From positions 1 to 64,000 of IMG/VR virus record IMGVR_UViG_3300028569_000030: a DNA stretch of 64,000 bases. One strand, written 5' to 3'. Each line of letters starts with the position of its first letter. Positions within the stretch are counted from its first letter, which is position 1. The stretch comes from a virus. A model generated the notes under the pieces. It saw only the letters and a list, made by a program, of their open reading frames with translations. It searched no databases and was not told where the DNA came from. This document shows, one piece after another, positions 23,993 to 33,104 of the stretch. The position numbers and the translations under genes are program-made.

Positions 23993-24684
23993 TGACTATA
24001 ACTAAAATAGTGAAAAATGTATCAGGAAGCACTCAACAAATTATTAATGCTGATGTAGCAAACAACGGCACGTTCAATATACCAGTTGAACTATGGTTTA
24101 TGGCAGCAAATGATACAACTCTTATAACCAAAATAAATAATGGCCAATTTATTATTAATGACGGAACTTCGGATTTATCAGCAGCTAATGGAGTTTTACA
24201 TATAGAAAGATTCCAATTCGATTCTTCTAATAAAATATCATTCGACAATACTTCAAATGGATTTACTTCAACAAATGCTCAAAGCGCAATAGAAGAGTCA
24301 AAAAATACGGCAGTAGGAAAGGCTAGATTTACAATAGTAACAACCTTTAATTCTACGGTAGGGAATAACAATTGGCTAGGGTATAATGAGCTGTTGCCTG
24401 GGAATATAACTCCAATAAGAATACCAGTTTCTTGTGTTCTAAAAGAAATTACTTTTTCTTGGAGTGGTGCGGCGGTAGATGGTAGATATGATCTATATAA
24501 AAATGGTACTGCTGGCGGTAATATTGCATATCAGACTCCTAATATAGTTAATCAAGCTAATGGAATTAACATTACTGGATTAAACTTATCGTTTGTTGCT
24601 GGAAATTTTTTTATAGGGAGATGGATCGATAATGGGGATAATCCATCGGATATGGCAGTAGTTTATTTTTTCCAAACAACATAA
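23992..24684 (+). CDS. Receptor-binding-type protein, paralogue B
   Basis: A 230-residue protein. I chose the ATG overlapping the previous stop (TAATG). It has an extra N-terminal ~75-residue module (TKIVKNVSGSTQQI...FNIPVELW) that also begins the protein at 24694, then the stalk motif and beta-sandwich shared with paralogue A. It looks like a mosaic of an anchoring module and an exchangeable tip. Confidence 0.65.
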   Translation: MTITKIVKNVSGSTQQIINADVANNGTFNIPVELWFMAANDTTLITKINNGQFIINDGTSDLSAANGVLHIERFQFDSSNKISFDNTSNGFTSTNAQSAIEESKNTAVGKARFTIVTTFNSTVGNNNWLGYNELLPGNITPIRIPVSCVLKEITFSWSGAAVDGRYDLYKNGTAGGNIAYQTPNIVNQANGINITGLNLSFVAGNFFIGRWIDNGDNPSDMAVVYFFQTT

Positions 24685-24693
24685 GGTATAAAT

Positions 24694-25473
24694 ATGAGTT
24701 CTAAGTACATACATAATATTTCGGGAGAAGCTAATACTTATCAGGGAATAGAAATTGATAATAATTCTTTTTACCAAATACCTGAAAATCTATTAATAGA
24801 GTTCCAAAATGAGTCGAACCTACTTACTGACTTATTAGCCGGAAACGTAAGAATGAGTTCTGATGGTATAACAGACTATTCTACGACACCAATAACTAAT
24901 TTTAATTTTTTAAGAAATGAACATTATCAAGTTGATGAAGAAGGGAGACAAATAACTCGTACTGCTGCTGGTAAGGCAGGGTGGGTTTATTTTGCACACC
25001 CAATTGAGTTTGAGACTGCTAAGATAGGTAGTTTATATGAAAAAGATAAATCAGGTTCAAGTAGGGGAATTAGTACGATTAAGTTTTACGATGTAAATGA
25101 TGCTGAGATTACAGACGCTCAGTACGAAGCTAATATAGTAAAAACTGTAATACTATTCAAACCATCTTATGATTACGAACTTATAGCTGGTAATATACAA
25201 CAAATAGATTCTCCGAGTACTGACATTCGTTTATGGGTCATTGGCGGATTAATAGAGCTAGGCGGAGCTTACGTTAAGGAATTTGCAGGAGGATTGAATA
25301 TGCGGTATTATGGAGCCAATGAATCAGTAAAAACAGACGGTAGGGCAGCTAAATATATGAAGAAAGATATTGACGGAGTTCCTTACCAAGCTAATCAATT
25401 GCAAATAATAGTAAAACATAACGCAGGGGTGCAACATAGACTTATGCTAACTCTTGAATATTTTAGAGCGTAA
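24694..25473 (+). CDS. Virion protein with shared anchor module
   Basis: A 259-residue protein. Residues ~1-70 (KYIHNISGEANTYQGIEIDNNSFYQIP...) resemble the N-terminus of paralogue B: both read I-x-x-x-S-G..., N-x-x-F/Y-x-I-P, then D/G-L/G patterns. The rest is a distinct beta-rich domain ending GVQHRLMLTLEYFRA. It probably uses the same virion docking site with a different exposed domain. Confidence 0.62.
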   Translation: MSSKYIHNISGEANTYQGIEIDNNSFYQIPENLLIEFQNESNLLTDLLAGNVRMSSDGITDYSTTPITNFNFLRNEHYQVDEEGRQITRTAAGKAGWVYFAHPIEFETAKIGSLYEKDKSGSSRGISTIKFYDVNDAEITDAQYEANIVKTVILFKPSYDYELIAGNIQQIDSPSTDIRLWVIGGLIELGGAYVKEFAGGLNMRYYGANESVKTDGRAAKYMKKDIDGVPYQANQLQIIVKHNAGVQHRLMLTLEYFRA

Positions 25474-25474
25474 T

Positions 25475-25966
25475 ATGGAAAATATGGTAATAGGATTTTC
25501 TAAGTCAAAAGGATTTAAGCCCTTTAGCTGGCTTATTAGATTATTCGAAGGCACTAATTATTCTCATGTTTATATTAAATTCAACAATACTTATTATAAC
25601 GATGTGGAAATTTACCAAGCAAGTAAAGGAATGGTTAATCATTTATTAGAAGGTCAATTTCTAATAGAGAACGACGTTCTTTCTGAATTTTTAGTATCAC
25701 TAGATGAGAAAAAACCTGTAATAAAATTTCTTAGAGAAAGACTGGGAAAGCCATATTCTAGGTCTACCGTTATTGGTATATTTTTATCTAAGGTAGGTAT
25801 TATTAGTAAAAAATTCTACGACAAAGAACAAGCATATATTTGTTCAGAGCTGGTAGCTAGAGCACTAAAAGAAATGAATAAATTGCCAAACGATATAAAT
25901 GTAGATATGGCAACTCCAGCACAATTATATAATCTATGCAAGAATAGTTTTACACAAATTAAATAG
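25475..25966 (+). CDS. YiiX-like permuted papain-fold hydrolase
   Basis: A 163-residue protein of the permuted NlpC/P60 (YiiX/Peptidase_C92) type. The catalytic His lies in TNYSHVYIKF (residues ~28-37) and the catalytic Cys in AYICSELVARAL (~123-134). The family cleaves amide or ester bonds in peptides or lipids. Among structural genes it may be a virion enzyme acting on the envelope during entry, but this is inferred. I chose the ATG 1 nt after the preceding stop. Confidence 0.75.
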   Translation: MENMVIGFSKSKGFKPFSWLIRLFEGTNYSHVYIKFNNTYYNDVEIYQASKGMVNHLLEGQFLIENDVLSEFLVSLDEKKPVIKFLRERLGKPYSRSTVIGIFLSKVGIISKKFYDKEQAYICSELVARALKEMNKLPNDINVDMATPAQLYNLCKNSFTQIK

Positions 25967-25973
25967 GAAAGTT

Positions 25974-26903
25974 ATGGATAAAAAATCAATGTTAGAGAGT
26001 TATTTGCGAGGTCTTGGTCAAGATTTATCTTTTAACATGATCGACGAAGGGGAAGCTAAGATTAGAGAATTGATTGGAGAAGGTGATTACGAACAACTTG
26101 CTGAAAAAATAAGAAATGAATATAGCCAAGCAGAATCAGATAATCCTAAAAGCTATATGGCTGGCGAACTATCCGGAACTGCCGGAAGCTTGCTCATACC
26201 AGGAGGAGCTGCTAAAGCTGCTCTAAAAGGAGCTAAAAGGTTAGCATTAGAGTCTGTAGCTAAAAATGCTCTAGGAACATATGGTCGCTCTAATGGAGAA
26301 GAATTATCTGCTGGAGATATGGCAATGGTAGCATCTTCCGGATTGCCTATGTCTAAGATATCTAATAAAATTCCTTGGAAGGTAGGTAAGGGTGTTAAAA
26401 AAATAGAAGATGGTGTTGAAGATAATTTTGGTAAGGTGACCAATAAGTTAGATCCTCTACAAGAAGCTCAGTTAAAAGTTAAAGGCAAGGTATTGCAAAA
26501 ATTAGATCCTATTCAAGAAGCTGAATTAGGCTTTGGAGGTAAGGTAATACAAAAACTTGATCCAAAACAAGAAGCAGCTCTTGTCACCAAAGGCGGAGTG
26601 CATTGGGAAGGCGGAAGTTCTCCAACTAGAAGCAAAATGAAAGAACAGGCAGAAGACTTGGCAGAAAACGAGTCAAATCGTATATCACAAGCTAAAAAAA
26701 GAATAGAAACAAGGAAAGAGCTTGAAAATACTGAAAATGCTATTTCATCAATGCAAAAAGAAGTAAAACAAGCAGAAGACACTCTTCCATTAAGTCCAAG
26801 CCTAAGAAGACAGTTTTTTGAAGAGAAATCCAAAGAATTAGGTCAATCACAGCAAAACAAAGATAAGTTATTAAATTTACTACAATCCCTAAAATCTAAG
26901 TAG
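25974..26903 (+). CDS. Putative DNA-ejection/internal virion protein
   Basis: A 309-residue protein. The N-terminal ~110 residues (LRGLGQDLSFNMIDEGEAKI...SYMAGELSGTAGSLLIPGGAAKAAL) parallel the N-terminal region of the 887-residue protein at 38339 (GLAQGATFNFADEGVAGI...YLTGEIGGGVASAFIPGVG). This Gly/Ala amphipathic segment is typical of phage injection proteins. Three 18-residue repeats (KLDPxQEAxL) and a C-terminal coiled coil follow. Probably ejected with DNA. Confidence 0.65.
   Translation: MDKKSMLESYLRGLGQDLSFNMIDEGEAKIRELIGEGDYEQLAEKIRNEYSQAESDNPKSYMAGELSGTAGSLLIPGGAAKAALKGAKRLALESVAKNALGTYGRSNGEELSAGDMAMVASSGLPMSKISNKIPWKVGKGVKKIEDGVEDNFGKVTNKLDPLQEAQLKVKGKVLQKLDPIQEAELGFGGKVIQKLDPKQEAALVTKGGVHWEGGSSPTRSKMKEQAEDLAENESNRISQAKKRIETRKELENTENAISSMQKEVKQAEDTLPLSPSLRRQFFEEKSKELGQSQQNKDKLLNLLQSLKSK
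26445..26597 (+). repeat. Three 54-bp coding repeats
   Basis: Units at 26445, 26499 and 26553 encode KLDPLQEAQLKVKGKVLQ, KLDPIQEAELGFGGKVIQ and KLDPKQEAALVTKGG. The period is exactly 18 codons, consistent with a helical spacer. Confidence 0.9.
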
Positions 26904-26919
26904 TTTTTAATTTGTGTTT

Positions 26920-26930
26920 TTAACAACTTA
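26920..26930 (+). promoter_or_regulatory. Late-promoter motif before the adaptor/nozzle operon
   Basis: TTAACAACTTA followed by TACTATAAACC, giving TATACT over its end. The next gene starts 30 nt downstream behind AGGAG. Confidence 0.6.
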
Positions 26931-26959
26931 TACTATAAACCCTCCTAGGAGTCAAGTCA

Positions 26960-27379
26960 ATGGAAAAGAAAAAAAATGCTAAAGCTATGGCATTAAAAGC
27001 AGGTTATCAAGCATTAAGAAATGATATGCAAGATATGCTCAAAGGAGACAGTCTAAAATCATTTGCTTCGTCTAATCCTAAAAAGATGATGAAAGTATCT
27101 GTAGCTGCTGATTCTGAAAAAGATTTAGAAAAAGGACTGTCAAAAGCACAGCAAATTCTTAAAGCTAAATTTAACGACATGCCTACAGAAGACTCAAATC
27201 CAATGGAAGAAGAGGAATCAGAAGACTTAGAAGAGTGTCCTATGTGCAAAGGTGAAGGCTGTAAAGCTTGTGAAAAAGAAATGCCATATACTGATTCAAA
27301 TGAAGAATCCGAAGAGTCTATAGAAGAGCTAAAAGCTAAACTAGCTTTACTACAAGAAAAGATTAAATCGCTAACTTAG
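26960..27379 (+). CDS. Small zinc-knuckle protein
   Basis: A 139-residue protein. A basic helical N-terminus and a long acidic middle lead to CPMCKGEGCKAC (about residues 93-104), which resembles a DnaJ-type CxxCxGxG half-knuckle, and then a coiled coil (EELKAKLALLQEKIKSL). First gene behind a late motif. Possibly an assembly factor. No family is recognised. Confidence 0.65.
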   Translation: MEKKKNAKAMALKAGYQALRNDMQDMLKGDSLKSFASSNPKKMMKVSVAADSEKDLEKGLSKAQQILKAKFNDMPTEDSNPMEEEESEDLEECPMCKGEGCKACEKEMPYTDSNEESEESIEELKAKLALLQEKIKSLT

Positions 27380-27388
27380 GTAAATAAT

Positions 27389-28345
27389 ATGTCTAGACGG
27401 ATGACTTCAGACGACCTAGTTCGTGCAGTCAGAAGTAGAGGGATGATTCCTTCGGATACTTCTACATACACAGACGAGGCGATAATCAATATTCTTAATG
27501 AAGAGATAGATGTTGGGCTACTTGACTCTATTATGTCTGTTAGCGAAGAGTATTTAGTATATAGCGAAGACATAGCTGTAATTCCAGGACAAAAAGCCTA
27601 CAAAATTCCATATAGAGCAGTGGGAAACAAACTAAGAGACGTGTTTATAGTAGATTCAAGCACTTCATTATATGAGTGTACTAGAATTTCTATTGAAGAA
27701 ATAGCGCAATACTCTGGAAATACTAGCTCTTTTTCAGGACGATTGTTTGGATTTTACGTTCAAAATGATTCAATTATATTCCCTAATGCAAGCATAGATT
27801 CATATACTACAATTAGAATGTATTTTTATTTACGCCCTAATAAACTAGTACTAGAAGAGCAATGCTGTCAAATAACAGCTATAGATACGTTAACTGGGAT
27901 AATATCAGTATCTACTATAGACTCAGAGTTTTCTAGTCTACCTAATGTTGATTTTATATGCAACAAATCTCCAAATAAAATAATATCATACGACGTTCCT
28001 ATTATGTCAATTAGCGCAAGCACTAATCCAAAAACTATAACATTAGATCCTTCTAATATACCAGCAGGACTAGCTGTAGGAGATTGGATCTCTCAACAAG
28101 AGGAAACTCCAATCCCAAACGTACCAACAGAATGGCATCCTGTATTAGCTCAAAGAGCTGTTGTTTATATAATGGAAGCTATTGGAGATACAGAAGGATT
28201 AACTAACTCACTTAAAAAATTAGCTCAAATGGAAAAGTCTGTGATGAAAATGACAGATAATAGAGTAGAGGGCGCACCTCAAAAAATAAAAAATAGAAAT
28301 GGTTTGCTTTCGGGAAGAAATTCATTCAGATCTAGGGGGTTCTAA
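27389..28345 (+). CDS. Head-to-tail adaptor
   Basis: A 318-residue protein whose N-terminus (TSDDLVRAVRSRGMIPSD...DEAIINILNEEI) matches the helical start of podoviral head-tail connector proteins, followed by beta segments (YKIPYRAVGNKLRDVFIV; WHPVLAQRAVVYIMEAIGD). Such proteins bind the bottom of the portal and hold the tail nozzle. Directly upstream of the nozzle gene, with stop and start overlapping (TAATG). Confidence 0.75.
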   Translation: MSRRMTSDDLVRAVRSRGMIPSDTSTYTDEAIINILNEEIDVGLLDSIMSVSEEYLVYSEDIAVIPGQKAYKIPYRAVGNKLRDVFIVDSSTSLYECTRISIEEIAQYSGNTSSFSGRLFGFYVQNDSIIFPNASIDSYTTIRMYFYLRPNKLVLEEQCCQITAIDTLTGIISVSTIDSEFSSLPNVDFICNKSPNKIISYDVPIMSISASTNPKTITLDPSNIPAGLAVGDWISQQEETPIPNVPTEWHPVLAQRAVVYIMEAIGDTEGLTNSLKKLAQMEKSVMKMTDNRVEGAPQKIKNRNGLLSGRNSFRSRGF

Positions 28346-31300
28346 TGCCCAGTTCAAATTTACTAACCTGTGTAGGTTTAGTAACATACACCTCAGAAAC
28401 TAATGCTCCTGAAGGATCGTTAGTTATTGCAGATAACGTAAATATAGATGAGCCTAATGTCATTACTCCTCGTAGAGGGTTTGACGACTTTTTAAGCACT
28501 ATATCTCTTTTAGATGATACTAAAAGACTAAAGCAAATAATACAATATAAGAATAAAATAATAAGACATTGGGATGATCATTTAGAATATGAAGACGGAA
28601 CTACGTTCTCTCAATTCTCTGGAAATTTTTCTGAGCTTCAAGCTGGCTTAAGAATAAAAGCAAAAGAATCAAATAGTAACTTATATATAACAACTTCTGA
28701 TGGCATAAAGAAAATATCTGCTACAGATTCTTCAGATTTTACTACTTCTGCCGACTATATAGTATCAGCAGGTGCAGCAAAAGCCACAGACTTGTTTGCT
28801 AAGATAGTTCCAAGTTCTGGTGGATTTCTTCCTCCTCAATCAAAAGTAGCATACAGATGTCTATTTGGATACAAAGATGCTAATAGTAATTTGTTATTAG
28901 GCACTCCAAGTTCTAGATATATTTTATCAAATACTAGTTCTGATTTATCAGTTCCTGAACAAGATACTCTAACTATAACAGGCACCACATTCTCTGCAAA
29001 CGATTATATTCTATTTAATTCCACTACAACTAGCTACTATCTTTGGTTTGATACAACTGGTTCATCAAATATACCAGTCACTAATGATACAGTAGGAAAG
29101 ACCGCAATTAGAGTTATTTTAAATGGTTATACTGGATCAGCTAGTCAAATAGCAGCAAAAATAGCAGAGAGCATATCTTCTTCTAGTACAGAATTTGTAG
29201 TGTCGTCAAATTCCAATATAGTAACTATAGAAAATACAAAGGGTGGAAATGTTACTGATATTTCTACTGGATCATCAGGAGTTTTTAGTAGTAATATCAC
29301 AGTAGCTACATCGGTTTCCGGACTAATTGTTGAAGCTAGTGCGGCTAATGGACAGATAGAAGCAATTATCCCTACTGGAGTAGATACTAGTTATTTTTTC
29401 CAACTATATAGAAGCTCGATAATTACCGCAGCAGACGGAGTTAATGTAGATGAAATATCTCCAGACGATGAATTACAATTAGTTTACGAAACTCCTATCA
29501 CTGCATCCAATATAACATCTGGAACTATAATAGTTTTAGATAGTACTCCAGAATCTTTTAGAGAGTCTGGACTTCCTTTATATACGAATGCACAAACAGG
29601 TGAAACTATATTACAGTCTAATGACAGGCCTCCAGTAGCTACTGATTTAGAGTCGTTTAGAAACTCTATGTTCTACTCTAATACTTCTATAGCTCACAAA
29701 CTAAACTCTACATTATTATCAGTAGATGATTTTATATCAGAATCTACCCAATTTTATGTTGGAGATAGTTCTGGAATACAAAGTTACACATTTAGAGGAT
29801 CTAAAGAAACATTTGAACTAACTCCAGCTAGAAAATCTAGAACTGTTGGTGGGTCTTATTTAAATTTATACTCTGCTAATAATTTAGTAGATTATTATAT
29901 GTGGTTATACAAAGGGGCTTTTACTTTATCCTTTAACTCTACCGCAGATGTTAACGCTGCAACAGATGAAATAACAATACCATCTCACGGACTAGAAACA
30001 AATGATGCTGTTGTTGCAGGCGGAACTACTCCAGGAGGAATAACTTCTGGAACTACTTATTACGCAATTAGAATTAGCGATAATATAATACAACTAAGTG
30101 CTACCGTAAACGGATCGGCTGTGAATATAGCCACTGCAATCGGTACAGGGACTCTTTTTCATGAGGCGGTAGATCCTGCAATAGCCGGTAAAGTCGGAAT
30201 TAGGGTCGATCTATCGCTTTACCCTGACTCTTTAGCCGGAACTAAAGAAGCTATAATTGATTCTTTTTTGGAAATTACTGATTTTTCTGTATCAGATACA
30301 GTTACTACTGCATTATTGTTTACGTTGTCCTATAATGGAGATGCTAAATTACCAACATTCAGCACCCCTACTCCTGGATCTCAATGGAGTTTAGTGGTTA
30401 CTAACGAAGGAAGAGGAGAGACTAGAAGAGGATCTATTACAGCTCTAGCTCTTACAAATCCAGTTCAAATAACTGCTGCCAATCATGGATTAGAAACTGG
30501 AGATTCTGTAACACTATCTTTAAGTACTATAATTGCTCTTAATGGTAATCATACCATAACTGTCATAGATCCTAATACTTTTAGCGTAGTATATAACAAC
30601 ACACTAGGATCTACTGATACTGGATCATATAGAGAAGTTACTAATTTTGTGTACTTATCTAACTATCCATCTATTTCCCAAGCTATAGAAGAAACGGCTA
30701 AATCATTAATTAAAATGATAAATTTAAACCAAAGCTCTTCTATTATAGGATTCTACACATCAGGAGCTGATGATCTTCCTGGCAAAATGTTATTTGAAAA
30801 AAAATCTCTGGAAGATGAATCTTTTTATATAGCAATAAGTAGCTCTTCTTTATCTGGAGAATTTAATCCAGATATTCCGGCAATAGCGTCAGTATCAACT
30901 GTTACCTTTAGTGCTGGATCTGGGTCTGCTGCAAAAATTACAACTCCGTCTCCCAACGGACTATCATCAAACTCTTATTTATACGTATCTAGTCCTAATA
31001 CTACTCCATCATTTGCTGGAAAATATAAAATAACTGTATTATCTCCTACAGCTTACACTGTTCCTGTCAATATTACCGGACAAGATTTAGTAGGTACTAG
31101 TTGTTTCTATTACTTAGCTACTCAAGAATCTAGTAATGAGAAGTCTATAAATAGATTATATTTTTCTAAGTTTGGAATACCGGAAGCTGTTCCGTATTCT
31201 AATTATATAGACATTGGCCCAAAAGATAAAGCAATATTAAGAATATTAGCACTAAGAGATAATCTTTTTGTTATTAAAGAAGACGGTATTTATATAGTAT

Positions 31301-32676
31301 CTGGTCAAATAGCCCCTAATTTTAGTGTTAGATTACTAGATAGAAATGCTGCGGTAACTGCTCCTGATACGGCAGTAGTATTAAATAACCAAATATTTGC
31401 ACTAGCTGACCAAGGAGTCATATCTATCTCTGAGTCTGGAGCACCTATTATATCTAGATTGATTGAAGATAAAATAAAAGCAGTAACTAATAATAGATTT
31501 AATTATAAGTCTTTATCTTTTGGAGTAGGGTACGAAACTGATAGGGCTTATATAATTTGGCTACCTACAAAAACTACTGATGAAGTATCTACACAATGTT
31601 ACAGATATAATATATTTGAAAAAACTTGGACTAGATGGACAAAATCAGCTACTTGTGTGTTAGTAAAAGATGAAGATGATAAATTATATCTTGGAGCAGG
31701 GGATAGGGCTTTTATCCAACAAGAAAGAAAATCAAATGATAGAACTGATTATGCAGATAGATCTATTTTAAAAGCAGTCTCTACAAATGGGTACAATCCT
31801 ACGGATAGAACTATAATTTTAAATAGTGTTTTAGATGTGGAAGTTGGAGATGTTATCCTACAGGAACAAACAGTAACTATTAGTATATACAATAGACTAT
31901 TAAGAAAGTTAGATATTGATGGTGGAGTTGGGGATGCTAATTACGAAACCACTCTCTTAATGAACTCTGGAGATAATTTAGCAAGTAAATTAAATATGCT
32001 AAATGCTAAGCTATATGTCGATATAGGGAGTCCTATAGACAATTCTAGAGTGTTTACTAATGATTTTGAAGCTATGAGAACGAAGTATAATGATCTAATA
32101 GATGAGCTTAATGATATCTCAGCCTCTACTCTTTTTAAGAATTACAAAAAAATAGAAACAGAGGAGGACTATCCAACTCCTTATGAAGCTATTATTATAG
32201 AAGTGACTAAATCTATAAATAAGGTTAAAATAAGTCTACCTGCTGCTTTTGTAGAAGGTGAATTGACAATTTACAAAAACATAAAGAATGTAATTCAATG
32301 GTCTCCATTACATTACGGAAACCCTATGGCATTTAAACAAGTAAATACCGCTACTTGTATATTTGATCAGAATAATTTTTATAGCGCAACTATGTCTTTT
32401 AGCTCTGACTTATCTCAGTCATTTGTTGAGATTCCTTTTTACGGAAAAGGCTTAGGGTATTGGGGATATGGAACTTGGGGAGATGTTAACCTATACTGGG
32501 GCGGTAATGGTAATGATGTTCCTTATAGAGACTTTGTTCCACAAGAAAAGCAAAGATGTAGATATTTAAATGTTAAATTTTCCCATGTCAATTCTAGAGA
32601 ATATTGGAGAATATTGGGTATTTCATCAAATGTTAGGCCGTACTCTGACAGAGCATATAAGAGTGTTAGGGGGTAG
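28345..32676 (+). CDS. Tail nozzle/tail hub protein, very large
   Basis: A 1443-residue protein. The first ~150 residues (NAPEGSLVIADNVNIDEPNVITPRRGFDDF...RLKQIIQYKNKIIRHW...LYITTSDGIKK) and the region IGPKDKAILRILALRDNLFVIKEDGIYIVSG (~960-990) are the propeller-like pattern of podoviral nozzle proteins. The C-terminus (YRDFVPQEKQRCRYLNVKFSH...WRILGI) is also typical. It is much longer than nozzle proteins of small podoviruses because of inserted beta domains (~residues 200-900). Confidence 0.78.
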   Translation: MPSSNLLTCVGLVTYTSETNAPEGSLVIADNVNIDEPNVITPRRGFDDFLSTISLLDDTKRLKQIIQYKNKIIRHWDDHLEYEDGTTFSQFSGNFSELQAGLRIKAKESNSNLYITTSDGIKKISATDSSDFTTSADYIVSAGAAKATDLFAKIVPSSGGFLPPQSKVAYRCLFGYKDANSNLLLGTPSSRYILSNTSSDLSVPEQDTLTITGTTFSANDYILFNSTTTSYYLWFDTTGSSNIPVTNDTVGKTAIRVILNGYTGSASQIAAKIAESISSSSTEFVVSSNSNIVTIENTKGGNVTDISTGSSGVFSSNITVATSVSGLIVEASAANGQIEAIIPTGVDTSYFFQLYRSSIITAADGVNVDEISPDDELQLVYETPITASNITSGTIIVLDSTPESFRESGLPLYTNAQTGETILQSNDRPPVATDLESFRNSMFYSNTSIAHKLNSTLLSVDDFISESTQFYVGDSSGIQSYTFRGSKETFELTPARKSRTVGGSYLNLYSANNLVDYYMWLYKGAFTLSFNSTADVNAATDEITIPSHGLETNDAVVAGGTTPGGITSGTTYYAIRISDNIIQLSATVNGSAVNIATAIGTGTLFHEAVDPAIAGKVGIRVDLSLYPDSLAGTKEAIIDSFLEITDFSVSDTVTTALLFTLSYNGDAKLPTFSTPTPGSQWSLVVTNEGRGETRRGSITALALTNPVQITAANHGLETGDSVTLSLSTIIALNGNHTITVIDPNTFSVVYNNTLGSTDTGSYREVTNFVYLSNYPSISQAIEETAKSLIKMINLNQSSSIIGFYTSGADDLPGKMLFEKKSLEDESFYIAISSSSLSGEFNPDIPAIASVSTVTFSAGSGSAAKITTPSPNGLSSNSYLYVSSPNTTPSFAGKYKITVLSPTAYTVPVNITGQDLVGTSCFYYLATQESSNEKSINRLYFSKFGIPEAVPYSNYIDIGPKDKAILRILALRDNLFVIKEDGIYIVSGQIAPNFSVRLLDRNAAVTAPDTAVVLNNQIFALADQGVISISESGAPIISRLIEDKIKAVTNNRFNYKSLSFGVGYETDRAYIIWLPTKTTDEVSTQCYRYNIFEKTWTRWTKSATCVLVKDEDDKLYLGAGDRAFIQQERKSNDRTDYADRSILKAVSTNGYNPTDRTIILNSVLDVEVGDVILQEQTVTISIYNRLLRKLDIDGGVGDANYETTLLMNSGDNLASKLNMLNAKLYVDIGSPIDNSRVFTNDFEAMRTKYNDLIDELNDISASTLFKNYKKIETEEDYPTPYEAIIIEVTKSINKVKISLPAAFVEGELTIYKNIKNVIQWSPLHYGNPMAFKQVNTATCIFDQNNFYSATMSFSSDLSQSFVEIPFYGKGLGYWGYGTWGDVNLYWGGNGNDVPYRDFVPQEKQRCRYLNVKFSHVNSREYWRILGISSNVRPYSDRAYKSVRG

Positions 32677-32678
32677 TA

Positions 32679-33086
32679 ATGAGGATGTATAGCAAATTAA
32701 AGATAAGTGCTGAGGACTACCCAGATGAGTTTCAAGAAGCAATCGGGATATTAGCAGATACATATAATCCATTTGTAGACGAGTTAGAGACTATTTTAAA
32801 TGGGAATATAGATTTTGAAAACCTAAATCAAATAACTTTCCAAATAGAAATTACTGTAGATTCTACAGGAAAGCCTATTTCTGGAGGAAAAGCTACTCTT
32901 TCTGGAAAGAATCAGCCTTTGGGATTGCAGGTTATAAAAGCACAAAACTTAACTAGTTCCAATACTTATCCGACTAGCCAGCCGTTTATAAGCTATACTC
33001 CGTCTGGAACAGGTATTATACAGTTTAATAATATCAGTGGTTTACAAGCTAATAATAAATATAGATTAACCATAATAGCCTACTAG
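32679..33086 (+). CDS. Conserved tail-associated protein
   Basis: A 135-residue protein: an N-terminal helix (YPDEFQEAIGILADTYNPFVDELETILNGNI), then a beta domain (FQIEITVDSTGKPISGG...RLTIIAY). I recall this architecture beside nozzle genes in podoviruses. It may plug or cap the nozzle. It starts 2 nt after the nozzle stop. Confidence 0.65.
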   Translation: MRMYSKLKISAEDYPDEFQEAIGILADTYNPFVDELETILNGNIDFENLNQITFQIEITVDSTGKPISGGKATLSGKNQPLGLQVIKAQNLTSSNTYPTSQPFISYTPSGTGIIQFNNISGLQANNKYRLTIIAY

Positions 33087-33089
33087 GAT

Positions 33090-33100
33090 TTAACAACTTA
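33090..33100 (+). promoter_or_regulatory. Late-promoter motif before the ejection-protein operon
   Basis: TTAACAACTTA with ATAT and then the ATG of a 900-residue gene, 4 nt downstream. No Shine-Dalgarno stands at a usable distance, so translation is leaderless or depends on read-through from upstream. Confidence 0.6.
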
Positions 33101-33104
33101 ATAT

